Origin: Pollenia angustigena
Taxonomy: Eukaryota; Arthropoda; Insecta; Diptera; Polleniidae
Assembly: GCA_930367215.1 (NCBI GenBank)
Contig: OV884060.1
Span: 183,531,253 to 183,595,252 of the forward strand
Reading direction: 5' to 3'
DNA: 64,000 nucleotides
How positions within the stretch are numbered: position 1 is the stretch's first letter; every line of letters begins with the position of its first letter. Under the pieces are notes generated by a model. That model was not told the DNA's origin. It saw only the letters and a program-made list of their open reading frames with translations, and ran no database searches. Positions 20,801 through 30,563 of this stretch are shown here, piece by piece. Position numbers and translations under genes: made by a program.

Positions 20801-22216
20801 TAGATTTGTATTTTAGCGTATACTATAAATTTTTAGCATACATATATTGTAAATGTGCATACACCAAACAAGGTTTTGATACAATTTAAATAAAGTCTTT
20901 TATTGTATGTGTACTTGCATTTGTTTACTTTAAACATCTAAACATAAATATATTTGGAAATATGTTGCATTGTAAGTTGTTTTGTTGCAATTCCATAGAT
21001 AAACTGAAAAAAGTACCAAAAAAAGAGCAAAATTACCCGCATTCAATGTAACATACAAGCCGCCCATCACTGTTTTACAAATGTCACGTAACAACGGCAT
21101 GCAATTCTATTTTATGCAGATTGGTACGTTACAACTACGGTACATTGCATTTCGGTAAGCTTTTGTATTGCTTTTCATATAACAAAAAGCGAACAGCTGA
21201 TGGATACAGTACAGATACGGTACAGCAAAGTTCGCCTAACTGAGCCTTAAGCATATAAACCCGAAAAATTAAAATTTTGAGTTGAGTCACTTTTGAACTA
21301 GTTTGTATATCGGTATAGAACTTCAAAAATATTTATTTTAAGCTCTGGCTTTAAGATAAAAAAAGCTTTTCTTTCCATTATTTAAAAACCGACTCAAAAT
21401 ACCCACCTTTTAGATGACCAAAATATCGATGTACCATTTTGTCCATTTTCGGGAAGTAGTCCCATTCTCTGATCAAATCTTCAGCCAAGGAATAGTAACT
21501 GTTTTTCAAACGTTCCACAAAACTCATACGATCGGTAAATGGCATAAATCCATGAGGAACAAATGACCAGGGTGTTAAGATACCCATCATTTGACTCATA
21601 TGGTTTTCATAGCCTAAAGTACTGCTGGTTATCACCGGTATATCGTAGATGTATGATAAGGCAAGAAAGGGTTCCTGATAGAATTGCTCACACATCAATA
21701 AATCATACTGACCCTTTGGATGGGGGTGATTAATAATTTCCTGGACTTTTGGTTGTTTTAAGGCATGTTCGGTGGTTTTCAAACCAATAATATCCAACAT
21801 TTTCAAAAAATCAAAAAAGTCCATTTCAGATAATTGAAAAATATTATCGGCCTTAAAGAAGGGAATAACTGAACAAAAGAAAGGAAAATTGTTTGAGTAT
21901 GAAACATTTGAGATGCTTAATTCCCCTTACTATCACTCCAAAAATCATAAACCGGTTCGATTAATATCTCCGTATAATTTTTTCCCAATTTCAAATGCTG
22001 CAAACTGAATGCCGTCACCATCGTCACTTGATGGCCTCTTTGCACCAGCTCTTTTATGAGGGTTGTGTGCATCATGAAATGACTTTTGCCAGGGAATGCG
22101 TAGACTGCTAAAATTTTTGAACTTTCCACTTGTGTCGGATATACAGCCATTAGCCAGAGGAGGGAGGTTGTTATTGTTAAGCATATTAAATTTTTGAGAT
22201 GCTTTAAATGTTTCAA
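14885..22216 (-). CDS. UDP-glycosyltransferase (UGT), four exons
   Basis: Exons (minus): 22216-21931, 21868-21407, 15813-15610 and 15549-14885. Introns of 62, 5593 and 60 bp all have GT/AG ends and keep phase, giving 538 residues. The enzyme transfers sugar from UDP-sugar to small lipophilic molecules (detoxification, pigments, hormones) in the ER lumen. Visible features: hydrophobic N-terminus (about 10-26); FPGKSHF near 46, with the putative catalytic His; the donor-site signature from WLPQSDILAH through ITHGGLFGTQEG to IYCDQHLN (about 366-412); a C-terminal membrane segment (about 500-522); and an ER-retrieval tail KSKTQ. The length is normal. The oddity is the start: the frame opens with TTG and no in-frame ATG precedes it before a stop. 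An ATG at 22247-22245 is out of frame by one base, across an A5 run (22243-22239). This could be a sequencing error, a true frameshift or an unseen upstream exon. The next in-frame Met would lose the signal peptide. Confidence 0.92.
16283..17108. mobile_element. Inverted-repeat element inside the dispersed repeat
   Basis: Arms of about 125 bp (16286-16425 and 16970-17100) are inverted copies, including AAGAACGCCACGTGCCTAGA and GGTCCCACTCAAA. The interior holds a mariner fragment (16736-16966) and AT-rich sequence. Confidence 0.78.
16736..16966 (+). pseudogene. Mariner transposase C-terminal fragment
   Basis: It reads NWPPQ, stop, SDLTPFDFILWG, then LKEKMYFNKP and IRQINDIKPQLSLRV with several stops. 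It is nearly identical to the minus-strand remnant at 9960-10200, so it is a fragment of the same family carried inside the intron. Confidence 0.8.
17060..19190. repeat. Long inverted repeat in UGT intron 2
   Basis: About 17110-17690 and 18532-19130 are inverted copies of the same dispersed repeat, separated by roughly 840 bp. The intron RNA could fold into a stem of several hundred bp. The spacer (17691-18531) holds a fragment of the palindromic family (ATGAACTCAAGCCTAATTAA near 17704) and no gene. Confidence 0.7.
18532..19295 (-). repeat. Dispersed fly repeat in UGT intron 2, copy 2 (inverted)
   Basis: It starts TACCCTCCATCACAATTAGT and runs through CATTCCGTGTGAAAC and TCGATTTAGCCATGTC to CGGCACAGCCGAATATAG. 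It mirrors 16201-17690. Confidence 0.75.
19342..19500. mobile_element. Small MITE-like palindrome
   Basis: GTCTACAACTGA (about 19342) recurs inverted as TCAGTTGTAGAC (about 19488-19499), with further inverted TTATAAC/CATGTT motifs inside. No target duplication was identified. From 19501 to 20225 nothing was recognised apart from a possible MITE half near 19690-19745. Confidence 0.4.
20228..20302 (+). repeat. tRNA-like SINE head candidate
   Basis: GCGGGTTTGATTCCCGC forms a T-arm-like hairpin with a box-B-like core (GGTTTGATTCC). An A-box-like TAGCTAGTAGTGAGC lies upstream. It is followed by CAGAGACTCTGG. No full cloverleaf forms. The related segment at 48455-48530 (minus) shares TTTGATTCC...CCAGAGAC. 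Confidence 0.4.
20524..21247. mobile_element. TAA-flanked MITE, AGGCTCAG family, copy 1
   Basis: 724 bp with inverted ends AGGCTCAGTTAGG/CCTAACTGAGCCT extending into GAACGTTGCTGTAC. TAA flanks both ends (20521-20523, 21248-21250), as in PIF/Harbinger-type elements. The second copy is at 62135-62890. Non-coding. Confidence 0.82.
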
Positions 22217-22642
22217 TATTTTGTTGAAATTGTTGGTGTTTTTCCATCACAATGATGTGGTTAATTTGGGAATTTATTGGCAACGTAGAGAAAAGGAATA
22301 AATAAAAATTAAATTGTTATTATTTTAAGTGGTGTGCATTTAAGTCCGTAGTGAATACGTGCTGGTATGCACATACATAAGTTTATAATTTGTAACTGAA
22401 ATAATTATATTCAAACATGCCAAAGTAAAGAAATTTACTCCACTCTTAAACAGTGGGAGATTTTGGAAAAAAAGGAAAATAAATTTTCTAGATAAAAAGT
22501 CCGATCCATGAAAAATTCTTCAAAAAATATGCTTCTTAGAAAAGATTTTTTTAAAAAAGTTATCACAATAATGGATTTACTTGAACAATTTTTTTAATCA
22601 AATACACAAATTTCAATTACCAAATTTTGATCGAATCATGCT
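22217..22642. promoter_or_regulatory. UGT upstream region
   Basis: The 5' flank of the UGT gene on the minus strand. It contains the out-of-frame ATG (22247-22245) and is AT-rich. No unambiguous TATA box or initiator can be singled out. Confidence 0.3.
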
Positions 22643-23550
22643 AGGAACACAATTGAGTCGTACGTCGTATGAACGTAGGACGTTACACCGTACATTTTTA
22701 GAAACACGCTTCACTTACCCAAGTACTTTGTTTACTTTTGATAATAATATTTAAAAATTCCGAATTTATTAAAATTATTGTTTTTTTCTATCCTTTTATT
22801 TTGTTAACAAATGTTTTATTAGAACAAACAAAATAATTTAATTTTACATTTTTATTTTTTTTTTCTATGACAATACGGTCGTAACCAAGGCGAATTCAAC
22901 AAGGTAAACTCTTTAGAACATATGCTCGTCAGCTGTAAAATCCGATTTGTCAATAAATTTTATTTTTTAATTATTTTTGTTTTTCATTTAAAAAAAATTG
23001 TGATTGTTGAAATTTGTGAAATTTTTTTTCTATTATATTACACACTTTTATTAAATGAAGATCCTTAATTTGACCAAAATGTGCAAGAACAAAAAAATTG
23101 TGGCTTAATTCTAGTTTGCCAACGCAGCTCCAAATAAAAAAGTCAAAGGGGAATAGAAAAGGGAAAATTAAAGTTTTCATATAAATTTGCAATTCCCCAC
23201 TACATTTCTGAACGCATATAGTTATAATTTAAGAGCTGTTAAATAGTTCTTTCTGAATATGAACATTTTATTTAAAAATTCTTAATCCATTAAAGAGCGA
23301 CGATGAGTTTGCGTCAATACAAGAGTTTATAGGTAGTAAGCATATCAATTGCTATGCGGAGAAGCTTTATTTAGCGAAGTCGGTGTTTGTTATACCATAG
23401 ATGAGAAAATCCTTGCGCCCGACTGAAGGCCGGCTATGCGGAGGAGGTATATTTAGCGAAGCTGGCGTTTATTTGATTAAATTTTTGTTTCCTAGTGCAC
23501 TTCCGAAACATTTTGGAGCTTAAAAGTTAAAAACTTTTGGATAAATTTGA

Positions 23551-25551
23551 CATTATCAGAAAGATCTGTTCAAACAACTTTCTTCGTTAAAAAACTTAAA
23601 AAACAAGAATTACAGAAAATATAAGAAATCTGGATCCCACTGCGATTACAGCAAGTATTCCGTCCTTCGTGCAAAATACAATTTGCTAAATGCTAAATTA
23701 TATAACGATTATTTGATTAAAATAAAAAACAACTTAAAATACGATCCAAGATCATTCTATAAATTTGTAAATTCGAAAAGAAAGATCTCTGGTGCACCGA
23801 AGGTCATGAAATATATGGGTACTGAAACACACGATGAAAAGGAAATCAGTGATTTATTCGCCGACTTTTTTTCGTCCACATACTCTGATGCACATTGTGC
23901 TGAAAATGTCAATTATCCATTTAATATAGTTACTGGTCAAACTATTTCATTTTCACCAATAACCACACTTAATATTATCAATTGCTTAAAATCTTTTAAA
24001 TATTCAAACTCAATGGGTCCTGATGGTATACCAAGCAGTATTTTAATCAACTGTATGGAAGCTTTAGCAATGCCGTTGTCAATTATTTTTAATATTTCTT
24101 TGAAAAATGGATATTTTCCAAAAATATGGAAAGAATCATATTTAATTCCTCTGTTCAAATCTGGAAATAAATCAAATATAATTAATTACAGAGGTATAGC
24201 CAAACTTAGCGCAATTCCAAAACTTTTTGAAAAATGCATTTTAGATTCATTGGTTCATCAAGTTTCACCGTTATTAACACCTTTTCAACACGGATTTCGT
24301 AAAGAATCATCAACTATGACAAATATTTTAGAACTGACAACTTTGGTAAATGAGGGATTCGTCAACAACCAGCATACCGACGTTATATATACCGACTTCA
24401 GTAAGGCATTTGATAAGGTAAATCACAACCTTCTTTTGAGAAAAATTGATATTATGGGTTTCGACAAAACTTATTTAAGCTGGCTAAGGTCATATCTTCT
24501 CGGCAGAATACAATGCGTAAAATTTGGGTTTTCAACTTCTAAACCTATATTGGTAAAATCCGGTGTTCCGCAAGGTAGTCACCTTGGCCCACTTTTGCTT
24601 CTGCTCTTCATCAACGACGTGCCTGATATTATTAAACATTCACATATACTAATGTTCGCAGATGATGTAAAAATTTTTTTAAACTTCACGAACTCTTTAG
24701 ACCATATTTATCTTCAAGAAGACTTGGATGCCTTTTATAATTGGTGTAAACATAACCTAATGGATTTAAACCTAATGAAATGTAAACATATGCGCTTTTC
24801 TAGAAAACGTAGTATTTTAAATAACTATAAACTCGGTGACTATAAAATCGAGATAGTTGACACAATTATGGATCTTGGCATCTTACTGGATGTAAAATTG
24901 GATTTTATTCAACACATAACAATGACTGTCAACAGGGCTCGTTGTACTCTGGCTTTTATTAAACGTTGGGCGAAGGAATTCCATGATACTTTCGTCACTA
25001 AACAACTTTACACATCTCTCGTTAGACCAATCTTGGAATACGGCTCGATTGTATGGGATCCACATTATATGGTTCATAGTGATCATATTGAATCCATTCA
25101 AAAACAATTCTTGCTTTTTTGCCTGAGAGATACATATCGAGGATATGATAATCTCCCCTCATATTCTACAAGATTATCTTTAATACGTTTGCCAACACTG
25201 AAAAGTCGCAGAGTTATGCTAAATGTCTCATTTGTAATTAACTTAATAAATGGAAAAGTATGCTCGAATTTTTTATTAAGTAGTTTATCATTTAACATTC
25301 CACGACGTACGGTACGGTACTATAATCCCTTATTTATAAAAACTTTCCGAACTAACTATGCTATGGCAGACCCATTTAGAAAACTGTGTTGTTGCTTCAA
25401 TGAAATGTTTGAATTTATTGATTTTTCTCTGGATTTAAATATTGTTAAACGTAATATTATACTTAAGTTAAATACTCATTTGTATTAGGCTGTAAGGATT
25501 TATCCATAGACCTAATTATATATATTAAATAAATAAATAAATAAAAAAAAA
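23551..25551 (+). mobile_element. 5'-truncated non-LTR retrotransposon (LINE)
   Basis: A reverse-transcriptase frame followed by a short 3' UTR and a (TAAA)n tail at about 25527-25548. No endonuclease domain is present upstream, so the copy is 5'-truncated as expected after incomplete target-primed reverse transcription. Confidence 0.85.
23605..25488 (+). CDS. LINE reverse transcriptase, N-terminally truncated
   Basis: The frame is open from 23551 (after a TGA) to the stop at 25488 and has no ATG start. Recognisable family sequence begins near 23605 (RKYKKSG, then KYSVLRAKYN). Reverse-transcriptase blocks follow in order: SMGPDGIPSS, NYRGIAKLSAIPKLFEKCI, FQHGFRKESST, IYTDFSKAFDKVNH, SGVPQGSHLGP, LLFINDVPD, and the catalytic MFADDVKIF with the Asp pair. 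A thumb-like C-terminal region follows. The pattern is that of the Jockey/CR1/I group. In a full element the protein would also carry an apurinic-type endonuclease, absent here. The RT core has no stop, so the copy is young, but it cannot act alone. Confidence 0.85.
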   Translation, partial: KNYRKYKKSGSHCDYSKYSVLRAKYNLLNAKLYNDYLIKIKNNLKYDPRSFYKFVNSKRKISGAPKVMKYMGTETHDEKEISDLFADFFSSTYSDAHCAENVNYPFNIVTGQTISFSPITTLNIINCLKSFKYSNSMGPDGIPSSILINCMEALAMPLSIIFNISLKNGYFPKIWKESYLIPLFKSGNKSNIINYRGIAKLSAIPKLFEKCILDSLVHQVSPLLTPFQHGFRKESSTMTNILELTTLVNEGFVNNQHTDVIYTDFSKAFDKVNHNLLLRKIDIMGFDKTYLSWLRSYLLGRIQCVKFGFSTSKPILVKSGVPQGSHLGPLLLLLFINDVPDIIKHSHILMFADDVKIFLNFTNSLDHIYLQEDLDAFYNWCKHNLMDLNLMKCKHMRFSRKRSILNNYKLGDYKIEIVDTIMDLGILLDVKLDFIQHITMTVNRARCTLAFIKRWAKEFHDTFVTKQLYTSLVRPILEYGSIVWDPHYMVHSDHIESIQKQFLLFCLRDTYRGYDNLPSYSTRLSLIRLPTLKSRRVMLNVSFVINLINGKVCSNFLLSSLSFNIPRRTVRYYNPLFIKTFRTNYAMADPFRKLCCCFNEMFEFIDFSLDLNIVKRNIILKLNTHLY

Positions 25552-25699
25552 GCTTTCAAAAGACATACGTTTACAAATGTAGTGGAAAATCGCAAATCTA
25601 TATGGAAACTTGAGAAGTCCAGTAATCGGAAACCATGCGTTTCCTATAATTTTGCCATTTAATTTTTTCTTTCTGCGTTGGTAAGCTAGACTTTTTTTT

Positions 25700-26040
25700 T
25701 TCAATTTTTATGCATATGTTGGATCCTTGAGGAATTCTTAGTCTATTTAGCCATGTCCGTCTTTTCAAAACACTCTCAAAAGAACTCAAAAGACAAAAAC
25801 AGTATTGGTGTACAATTCTTTCCACTTCTCCTAAGCATTTCGGAATTGAACTCTACCACAATCGGTTTAGTAGGAAACAAGTCAAATAACCAAATGTGAA
25901 AAAACGTGCCTTTAAAGTTTATATTTCTCATTAAATCTTCTAAAACATAGAATCCATTAAATTTTGTTAAGATTGGTTTATAAACACACAACTTAAAATA
26001 TAAAAAAATCAATAAAATTTTGTATTGTTTACTCTTTACT
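25700..26040 (-). repeat. Dispersed fly repeat fragment
   Basis: TTGGATCCTTGAGGAATTCT, then TTTAGCCATGTCCGTC and the following bases match the family at 18532-19295 in the same orientation. It lies between the LINE tail and the right end of the hAT-type element. Confidence 0.6.
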
Positions 26041-26650
26041 CACACTTTTCGTAAACAACTATTTTGACAAATCGGATTTGTTACAATAACAAAATGCCTG
26101 TTGTTTTTGTTAGAGTTGTAATTGTTGTAGCGACGAGTTTACCTTGTTGAATTCGCCTTGGTCGTAACTGTCGTATGAAGTAGAATTAGATCTATTTCGA
26201 CGTACGACTTAGATACGCTTTAATGTCTTCGCCAGCTATTATGTGCCTTTGTATGAAATATTATACATTTTAATTTGACAACGTATCTACATCGTACGCT
26301 ACTACGTTCATACGGTGCAATTGTGTTCCTACGGTCAACAGTCGTGAAGGGTATAAAAAAGTTCAAGATGTGATACTTTTGAATCAAGGCGAATTCATAA
26401 CAGATAATCTAGGTACTATAAAAAGTACAAATTGTACAAAAACAACAAGCAATTTGTTGTTGTTAAATCATTGTACAATACCAAAAACAGCAACAAAACA
26501 AACCCGAAATAAAGATTTTAAACAAAATTTTGGTATCCAACAATTATAAAGCAAAAAAAAAGTTTATCAGCAAGGCTTTTAAGACCACCTGTAATGAATT
26601 TGCCCTGTTTTGTATTTTCTAATCTATTAAATGTTGAAATAAACTTTGTT

Positions 26651-26976
26651 CAAGGCGAATTTAAAAAGGTAAACTCAATTTGTCAGCCGTTTATCAGCTG
26701 TCTCCACGGCAAATTAAAAAAAAAAACGTAATTGTCAAAATATAATTTTGTTTTGAGAAGAATTTTGAATGAAAAGTGCTAAAAATATTATTTTTATAAT
26801 AAAAAAATTTCAAAACTGCTAATAATTAAATTAAATTTAATAATTTTTTTTATAAAAAAGTGATAATTTTTAATTTGCAATAAATATTTTTTGACAGCTG
26901 TCTATTAAATTGCAAACAAAATACAGGGGGCTTTTTGTAGTTGCAGAGTTGCACTAACCTTTTTAAATTCGCCTTG
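26651..26976. mobile_element. hAT-type MITE (CAAGG family), third complete copy
   Basis: 326 bp. Ends CAAGGCGAATTTAAAAAGGT and its inverse. Flanks ACTTTGTT (26643-26650) and ACATTGTT (26977-26984) match at 7 of 8 positions. A further lone end (CAAGGCGAATTCATAAC) lies at 26387. Confidence 0.75.
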
Positions 26977-27000
26977 ACATTGTTTTTATTCTATTCCTAA

Positions 27001-27142
27001 CATGGGGTCTTCACCTGACAATTTTTTGTCATACCAAACGTCAAAGTCCATATAAAGAAAACTTTAAAATTTTTGTAAGCGTTTTTTATATATGAAGTTT
27101 GACGTTTGGTATGCCAAAAAATTTTCAGGTGAAGACCCTATG
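27001..27142. mobile_element. 142-bp MITE, GTCTTCACC family, copy 1
   Basis: Inverted arms of about 45 bp (CATGGGGTCTTCACCTGACA and inverse), flanked by TAA (26998-27000, 27143-27145). The second copy is at 41045. Confidence 0.88.
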
Positions 27143-27414
27143 TAATCAAAAACAAGTCGATGGCAGAGCCGGTAGCTCGGTGCGTTTCGCACCGTTTTTA
27201 GTGCTTTTTAAAATTTTTGACGCTAAAGATTCTTTAAACGTTGCCGGTACGTTTTTTTTTTAAGTTTCAGTGCTTTTTTATTTTTGACAGCAGCGAAGCT
27301 AATTTTATCACAAAATTTCCTGTAGTGTAACAAGATTGTTTTTTTTTTTTTTGTAAATAAAAATACAACTGTTTTAATGGCATTAGTTTCGACTGGGCAA
27401 GATTTAAGCGCTAA

Positions 27415-27556
27415 GTGCTGGTTCATACACGTCAAGTTTCACTCGTCAAGTCTTGAGCTTTTAGGAAAGAAGAGAAAAGAGAATGCCATTTCGTTTCCCC
27501 TCTCTTCAAAAAACTCAAGACTTGACGAGTCAAACTTGACATGTGTGTACCGGCAC
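27415..27556. mobile_element. 142-bp MITE, GTGCCGG family, copy 1
   Basis: Near-palindromic, from GTGCTGGTTCATACACGTCA to the inverse GTGTGTACCGGCAC, flanked by TAA (27412-27414, 27557-27559). Other copies start at 32771, 33312 and 35250. Confidence 0.88.
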
Positions 27557-27616
27557 TAAGGGACAAAACGCTAAAAATTCGCAAGTTCATTTACTTGGAG
27601 CACTCTAATGTTCATA

Positions 27617-28205
27617 TGCTATGGGATAGTGGTATATAGAGTAACAAGATTTTGGGTTTTCCATACAAAATGTTCCTTTATTATACATAAATGTTCAATG
27701 CTCTATGATGGATTTTATTAAGAGCCCCCTTGAGGAATGAACACAAAGGTTAGGTACGAAACAAATGTTGGGGAGAAAAACATGGAGCATCCTAAGGTCC
27801 AATTTTTTTTAAATTTTATAAAATAATTAGTATTGTGGTTATTTTGTTGAACTATTTATGGTTTTTAATTAAAATTTTATAAAATTTTAAAATTTGTTAA
27901 TGAGCCCCCTTAAGAAATGGAAATAGGGGAGGGGTAAGTATGTTCGGAAAAAATGTCGAGAATAAAATATTTTGGTGGTTGACCCTACATTTTACCCCTC
28001 CAGGAGTGACTGTGTGGTAGTAATGGAGTTTTTTTTGCCAATTTTTTCCTTTTTGTCCTCACTTTGAGATCACAGAGCGTTCACTTCCCCTCTACCTTAC
28101 CCCACCATATTTTGACTAATGCTTTTTTCCGAACCTGGTTAAACAAGGGGGACTACCGCATTTAAAGCCTGTTGCTAACAAACTCAATGCATCACTATCC
28201 CATAG
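27617..28205. repeat. Inverted-repeat element with embedded fragment
   Basis: TGCTATGGGATAGTG (27617) recurs inverted as CACTATCCCATAGC (28191-28204). Inside, GAGCCCCCTT occurs twice (27724, 27902), and a 5'-truncated copy of the palindromic family sits at 27825-27871. Confidence 0.5.
27825..27871 (-). mobile_element. Palindromic repeat family, strongly truncated copy
   Basis: Only the terminal 47 bases (AATTAGTATTGTGGTTATTT through TTTATGGTTTTTAATT) are present. They are flanked by a perfect 14-bp direct repeat AAATTTTATAAAAT at 27811-27824 and 27872-27885. Confidence 0.7.
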
Positions 28206-28553
28206 CTAATGGGTATATATAATTTGTCACGAATTATTTCGTTGATTTTTTAGAATTAGACCTTTTTTGTATAAAAAATTATCAAAATGTTTGAAGGTTT
28301 AATTTAAACCAAAACGTGAAACTTCAAACAAACATTAAAGCTTAACCCCTTTATGAAAAAAGTAGTTAAAGTTAACATTAGTTAACAAAAGTGTATGGGT
28401 TTTTATGTGTTGGCTAACTAATGCGAACTTTAACTTTTTTGCAGATGGGGGTTATTCCTTAAAGTTGCGCAAAAGTCCGAAACTGCAGTTTTTCGTTACG
28501 GTAAATAAAAAATTATTTATTTGCTTTATTTAACTGATTTATTTTCTAACGAA

Positions 28554-28820
28554 CAACTCGATGGTTTTCTTCCGCAACCACGTAACTCAAAAACAACTAC
28601 TTTTCAGGTGAGACAAAATAATTTTTTTTTTTACCAAATATTTGAAACTTTTTGCTATATATTCTTTTATAATCCAAGAATAAGATAAAATTCCAATATT
28701 CCGCCAAACAAAAAAAAAATGGAAAATTGTAATGCGGTATTTACTGATTACTTCTACAGTTAAAACAAAAAATAGGATAAAATCGAGTGACGTGGTTGCG
28801 GAAGAACACCATCGAACTGC
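28554..28820. mobile_element. MITE with 30-bp inverted ends
   Basis: CTCGATGGTTTTCTTCCGCA near 28557 and its inverse (TGCGGAAGAACACCATCGAA) ending near 28818. The target duplication is not clear. The interior is AT-rich and non-coding. From 28206 to 28553 nothing was recognised. Confidence 0.65.
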
Positions 28821-28982
28821 TTATGATAAAAAGCAGTTGCTCTGAATTTAAGTTATTAATACCACACGAAAGAGTGAAAAAACTGAGTTAAACCTTATTA
28901 AAAACTCAAAATGCATTTTTTGTTTTGACTTAACACCTTTTTGGCTAACTTCAAAGAATAACGTCAAATTATTTGTATGTAT

Positions 28983-30008
28983 CATAGTTGGGGGTAGTGC
29001 ACTTAATATTGATTTAAATCAGCGGTGCAGTATCACTAAATAAAACTGCAAAAATATTATTTTGCACTCTTTTTTATCAGCTTAAACGATGATTGCTATT
29101 TTTTTTTAACTACATACCACTAAAAACATATAGTGATATTGCAAATTTTTTCACAATCACTAAACGCAAAAAAGACAAGCTATTGGGATTGTGCACTGAT
29201 TTAGGTATTGCAAAATTTTCTTCTCTTGATATCGAGTATTTGGAAAGATATTCAACTTTAATGGAATCTGTAACAAATGCTCTCTATTTTTTTGCAAGGG
29301 GAAAATATATGTTTTTCGGGTATTTTATTGCAGCTATTATATCGCTTAAAGTAAAGCTCCAAAGGCTTTTTGAGACCGATAATCTGGAGGAGCTAACTGG
29401 AGTATGCGAAGTTATAACAAATGCTTTAATTCAAAGATTCGAAGTATTTTTTAAGTGTAATAAATTAAATAACCACAATAAATATAAATTCAGTAAACAT
29501 TTCCTTCAAGGCGTTAAAGATGCAGAATTGGCCATACTTGCAGGAATGTCTCATCAAGCAGTCAAACTTTGTTTTTTAACCATTTTACAACAAACAGTAC
29601 CGCATTTGACTGTACACGCATTTTGAAATGCTTTTTTTGCTTAAATCAAACACTTCTTTTAATATCTGTGTTTATATTGTCCTCTATTGTTTTTGAATTA
29701 CTGTTCCTTTTTTTGTTTTTTCTTATGAAGTTTAGTCTTAAGTTTTAATTTAGTGCACAAAAATAAACTCAAGTCAATTTAAACTTGAAATTGAATGCAA
29801 AATTTTTAGTTGCACTCAAATGAGTGAAGAACAAAAAAGTTGCAATAGACTGATGATTGCTTGTTTTATATCAAACTAAATACTCATGCTTAGTGAGGCT
29901 GCAAATTTTCAACTCATTACTCAACATCAAAAAAATGATTGCAATAATTTTGCACTATCACTAAGTGTGAATTGAAACTGCAAAATGAGTGCACTACCCC
30001 CATCTATG
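28983..30008 (+). mobile_element. hAT transposon remnant with visible ends
   Basis: 1026 bp. Ends CATAGTTGGGGGTAGTGCAC and the inverse of GTGCACTACCCCCATCTATG. Flanking 8-mers GTATGTAT (28975-28982) and GTATTTAT (30009-30016) match at 7 of 8. It contains a fragment of hAT transposase (29093-29626). Most of the transposase gene is missing. Confidence 0.82.
29093..29626 (+). pseudogene. hAT transposase fragment
   Basis: 177 codons with no ATG at the start. The stretch from YLERYSTLMESVTNAL through FARGKYMFFGYFIAAIISLK to VCEVITNALIQRFEVFF resembles the helical region of hAT transposases (LxxYxxVMxPIAxAL...LLPTLLTLKxKL). The RNase-H core upstream and the C-terminal dimerisation segment are absent. 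The frame survives inside a 1-kb element with its own ends, so it could be an internally deleted copy. The protein assignment rests on pattern memory. Confidence 0.6.
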
Positions 30009-30563
30009 GTATTTATGTAACTCTATGGAAGTTATCTAAGCCGTTAATATTGATTTAATTCTACTGGAGCTATTTTGTTTACTTTTGGTTCTACATTTAA
30101 TGCTGTAAGTGAGCGACAATTTCCTCTCTAATGAAGCACAATTAAAAGAAAAATTTAACAGTAGAGATTTTTATTCGTTGAAAGGTTTTTTTAATTTTTA
30201 TTTTTTTTTACTTTTTTTTCTAAAATATTTTCATATTAATTTTTAAAAAAATCTTATTTTTTACCATCTTAAATTTATTTTAATTAACTTTGATCACTTA
30301 TTAAACTCATCACTTCAAAACGAAATATTTTATTAGAAAAATAATTCTGGATGCAAATTAAATTTTGAATACTTCAATGCGACGAGGTGGGAGAAGAAAG
30401 CCGTATTTGAAAAGCTTCTAAACTGATACTAAGAACATTCAATTCATTGCAAACTATTTTATGATCAGTTTTAGTAAAAGTTTTTGTTAAAAAAAAGCAA
30501 TTCATGTTTTTTTTTCGCTGATTGTTTGAAATAAACAAAAAATCGTGTAATCATTAAAAAACA

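Larger units (their letters stand above)
22886..26160. mobile_element. hAT-type element (CAAGG family), invaded by a LINE
   Basis: The inverted ends CAAGGCGAATTCAACAAGGT/ACCTTGTTGAATTCGCCTTG are perfect, with further matching pieces inside (AAATCCGATTTGTCAA). The perfect 8-bp target duplication GTCGTAAC lies at 22878-22885 and 26161-26168. No transposase is visible. Its interior hosts the LINE (23551-25551) and a dispersed repeat (25700-26040). A duplicated motif CTATGCGGAG...TTTAGCGAAG occurs at 23353 and 23433. Confidence 0.88.
22643..26330. mobile_element. Outer inverted-repeat element of a nested cluster
   Basis: AGGAACACAATTG (22643-22655) and CGTATGAACGTAG (about 22667) recur inverted at 26281-26330 (CTACGTTCATACGGTGCAAT, TGTGTTCCT). 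The arms enclose the complete hAT-type element at 22886-26160. A target duplication is not evident. Confidence 0.6.

Noticed and set aside
21945..22283. 112-codon minus-strand frame with a true ATG overlapping UGT exon 1
   Set aside because: Out of frame with the UGT and lacking any UGT motif. It is of interest only because its ATG may be the lost UGT start.
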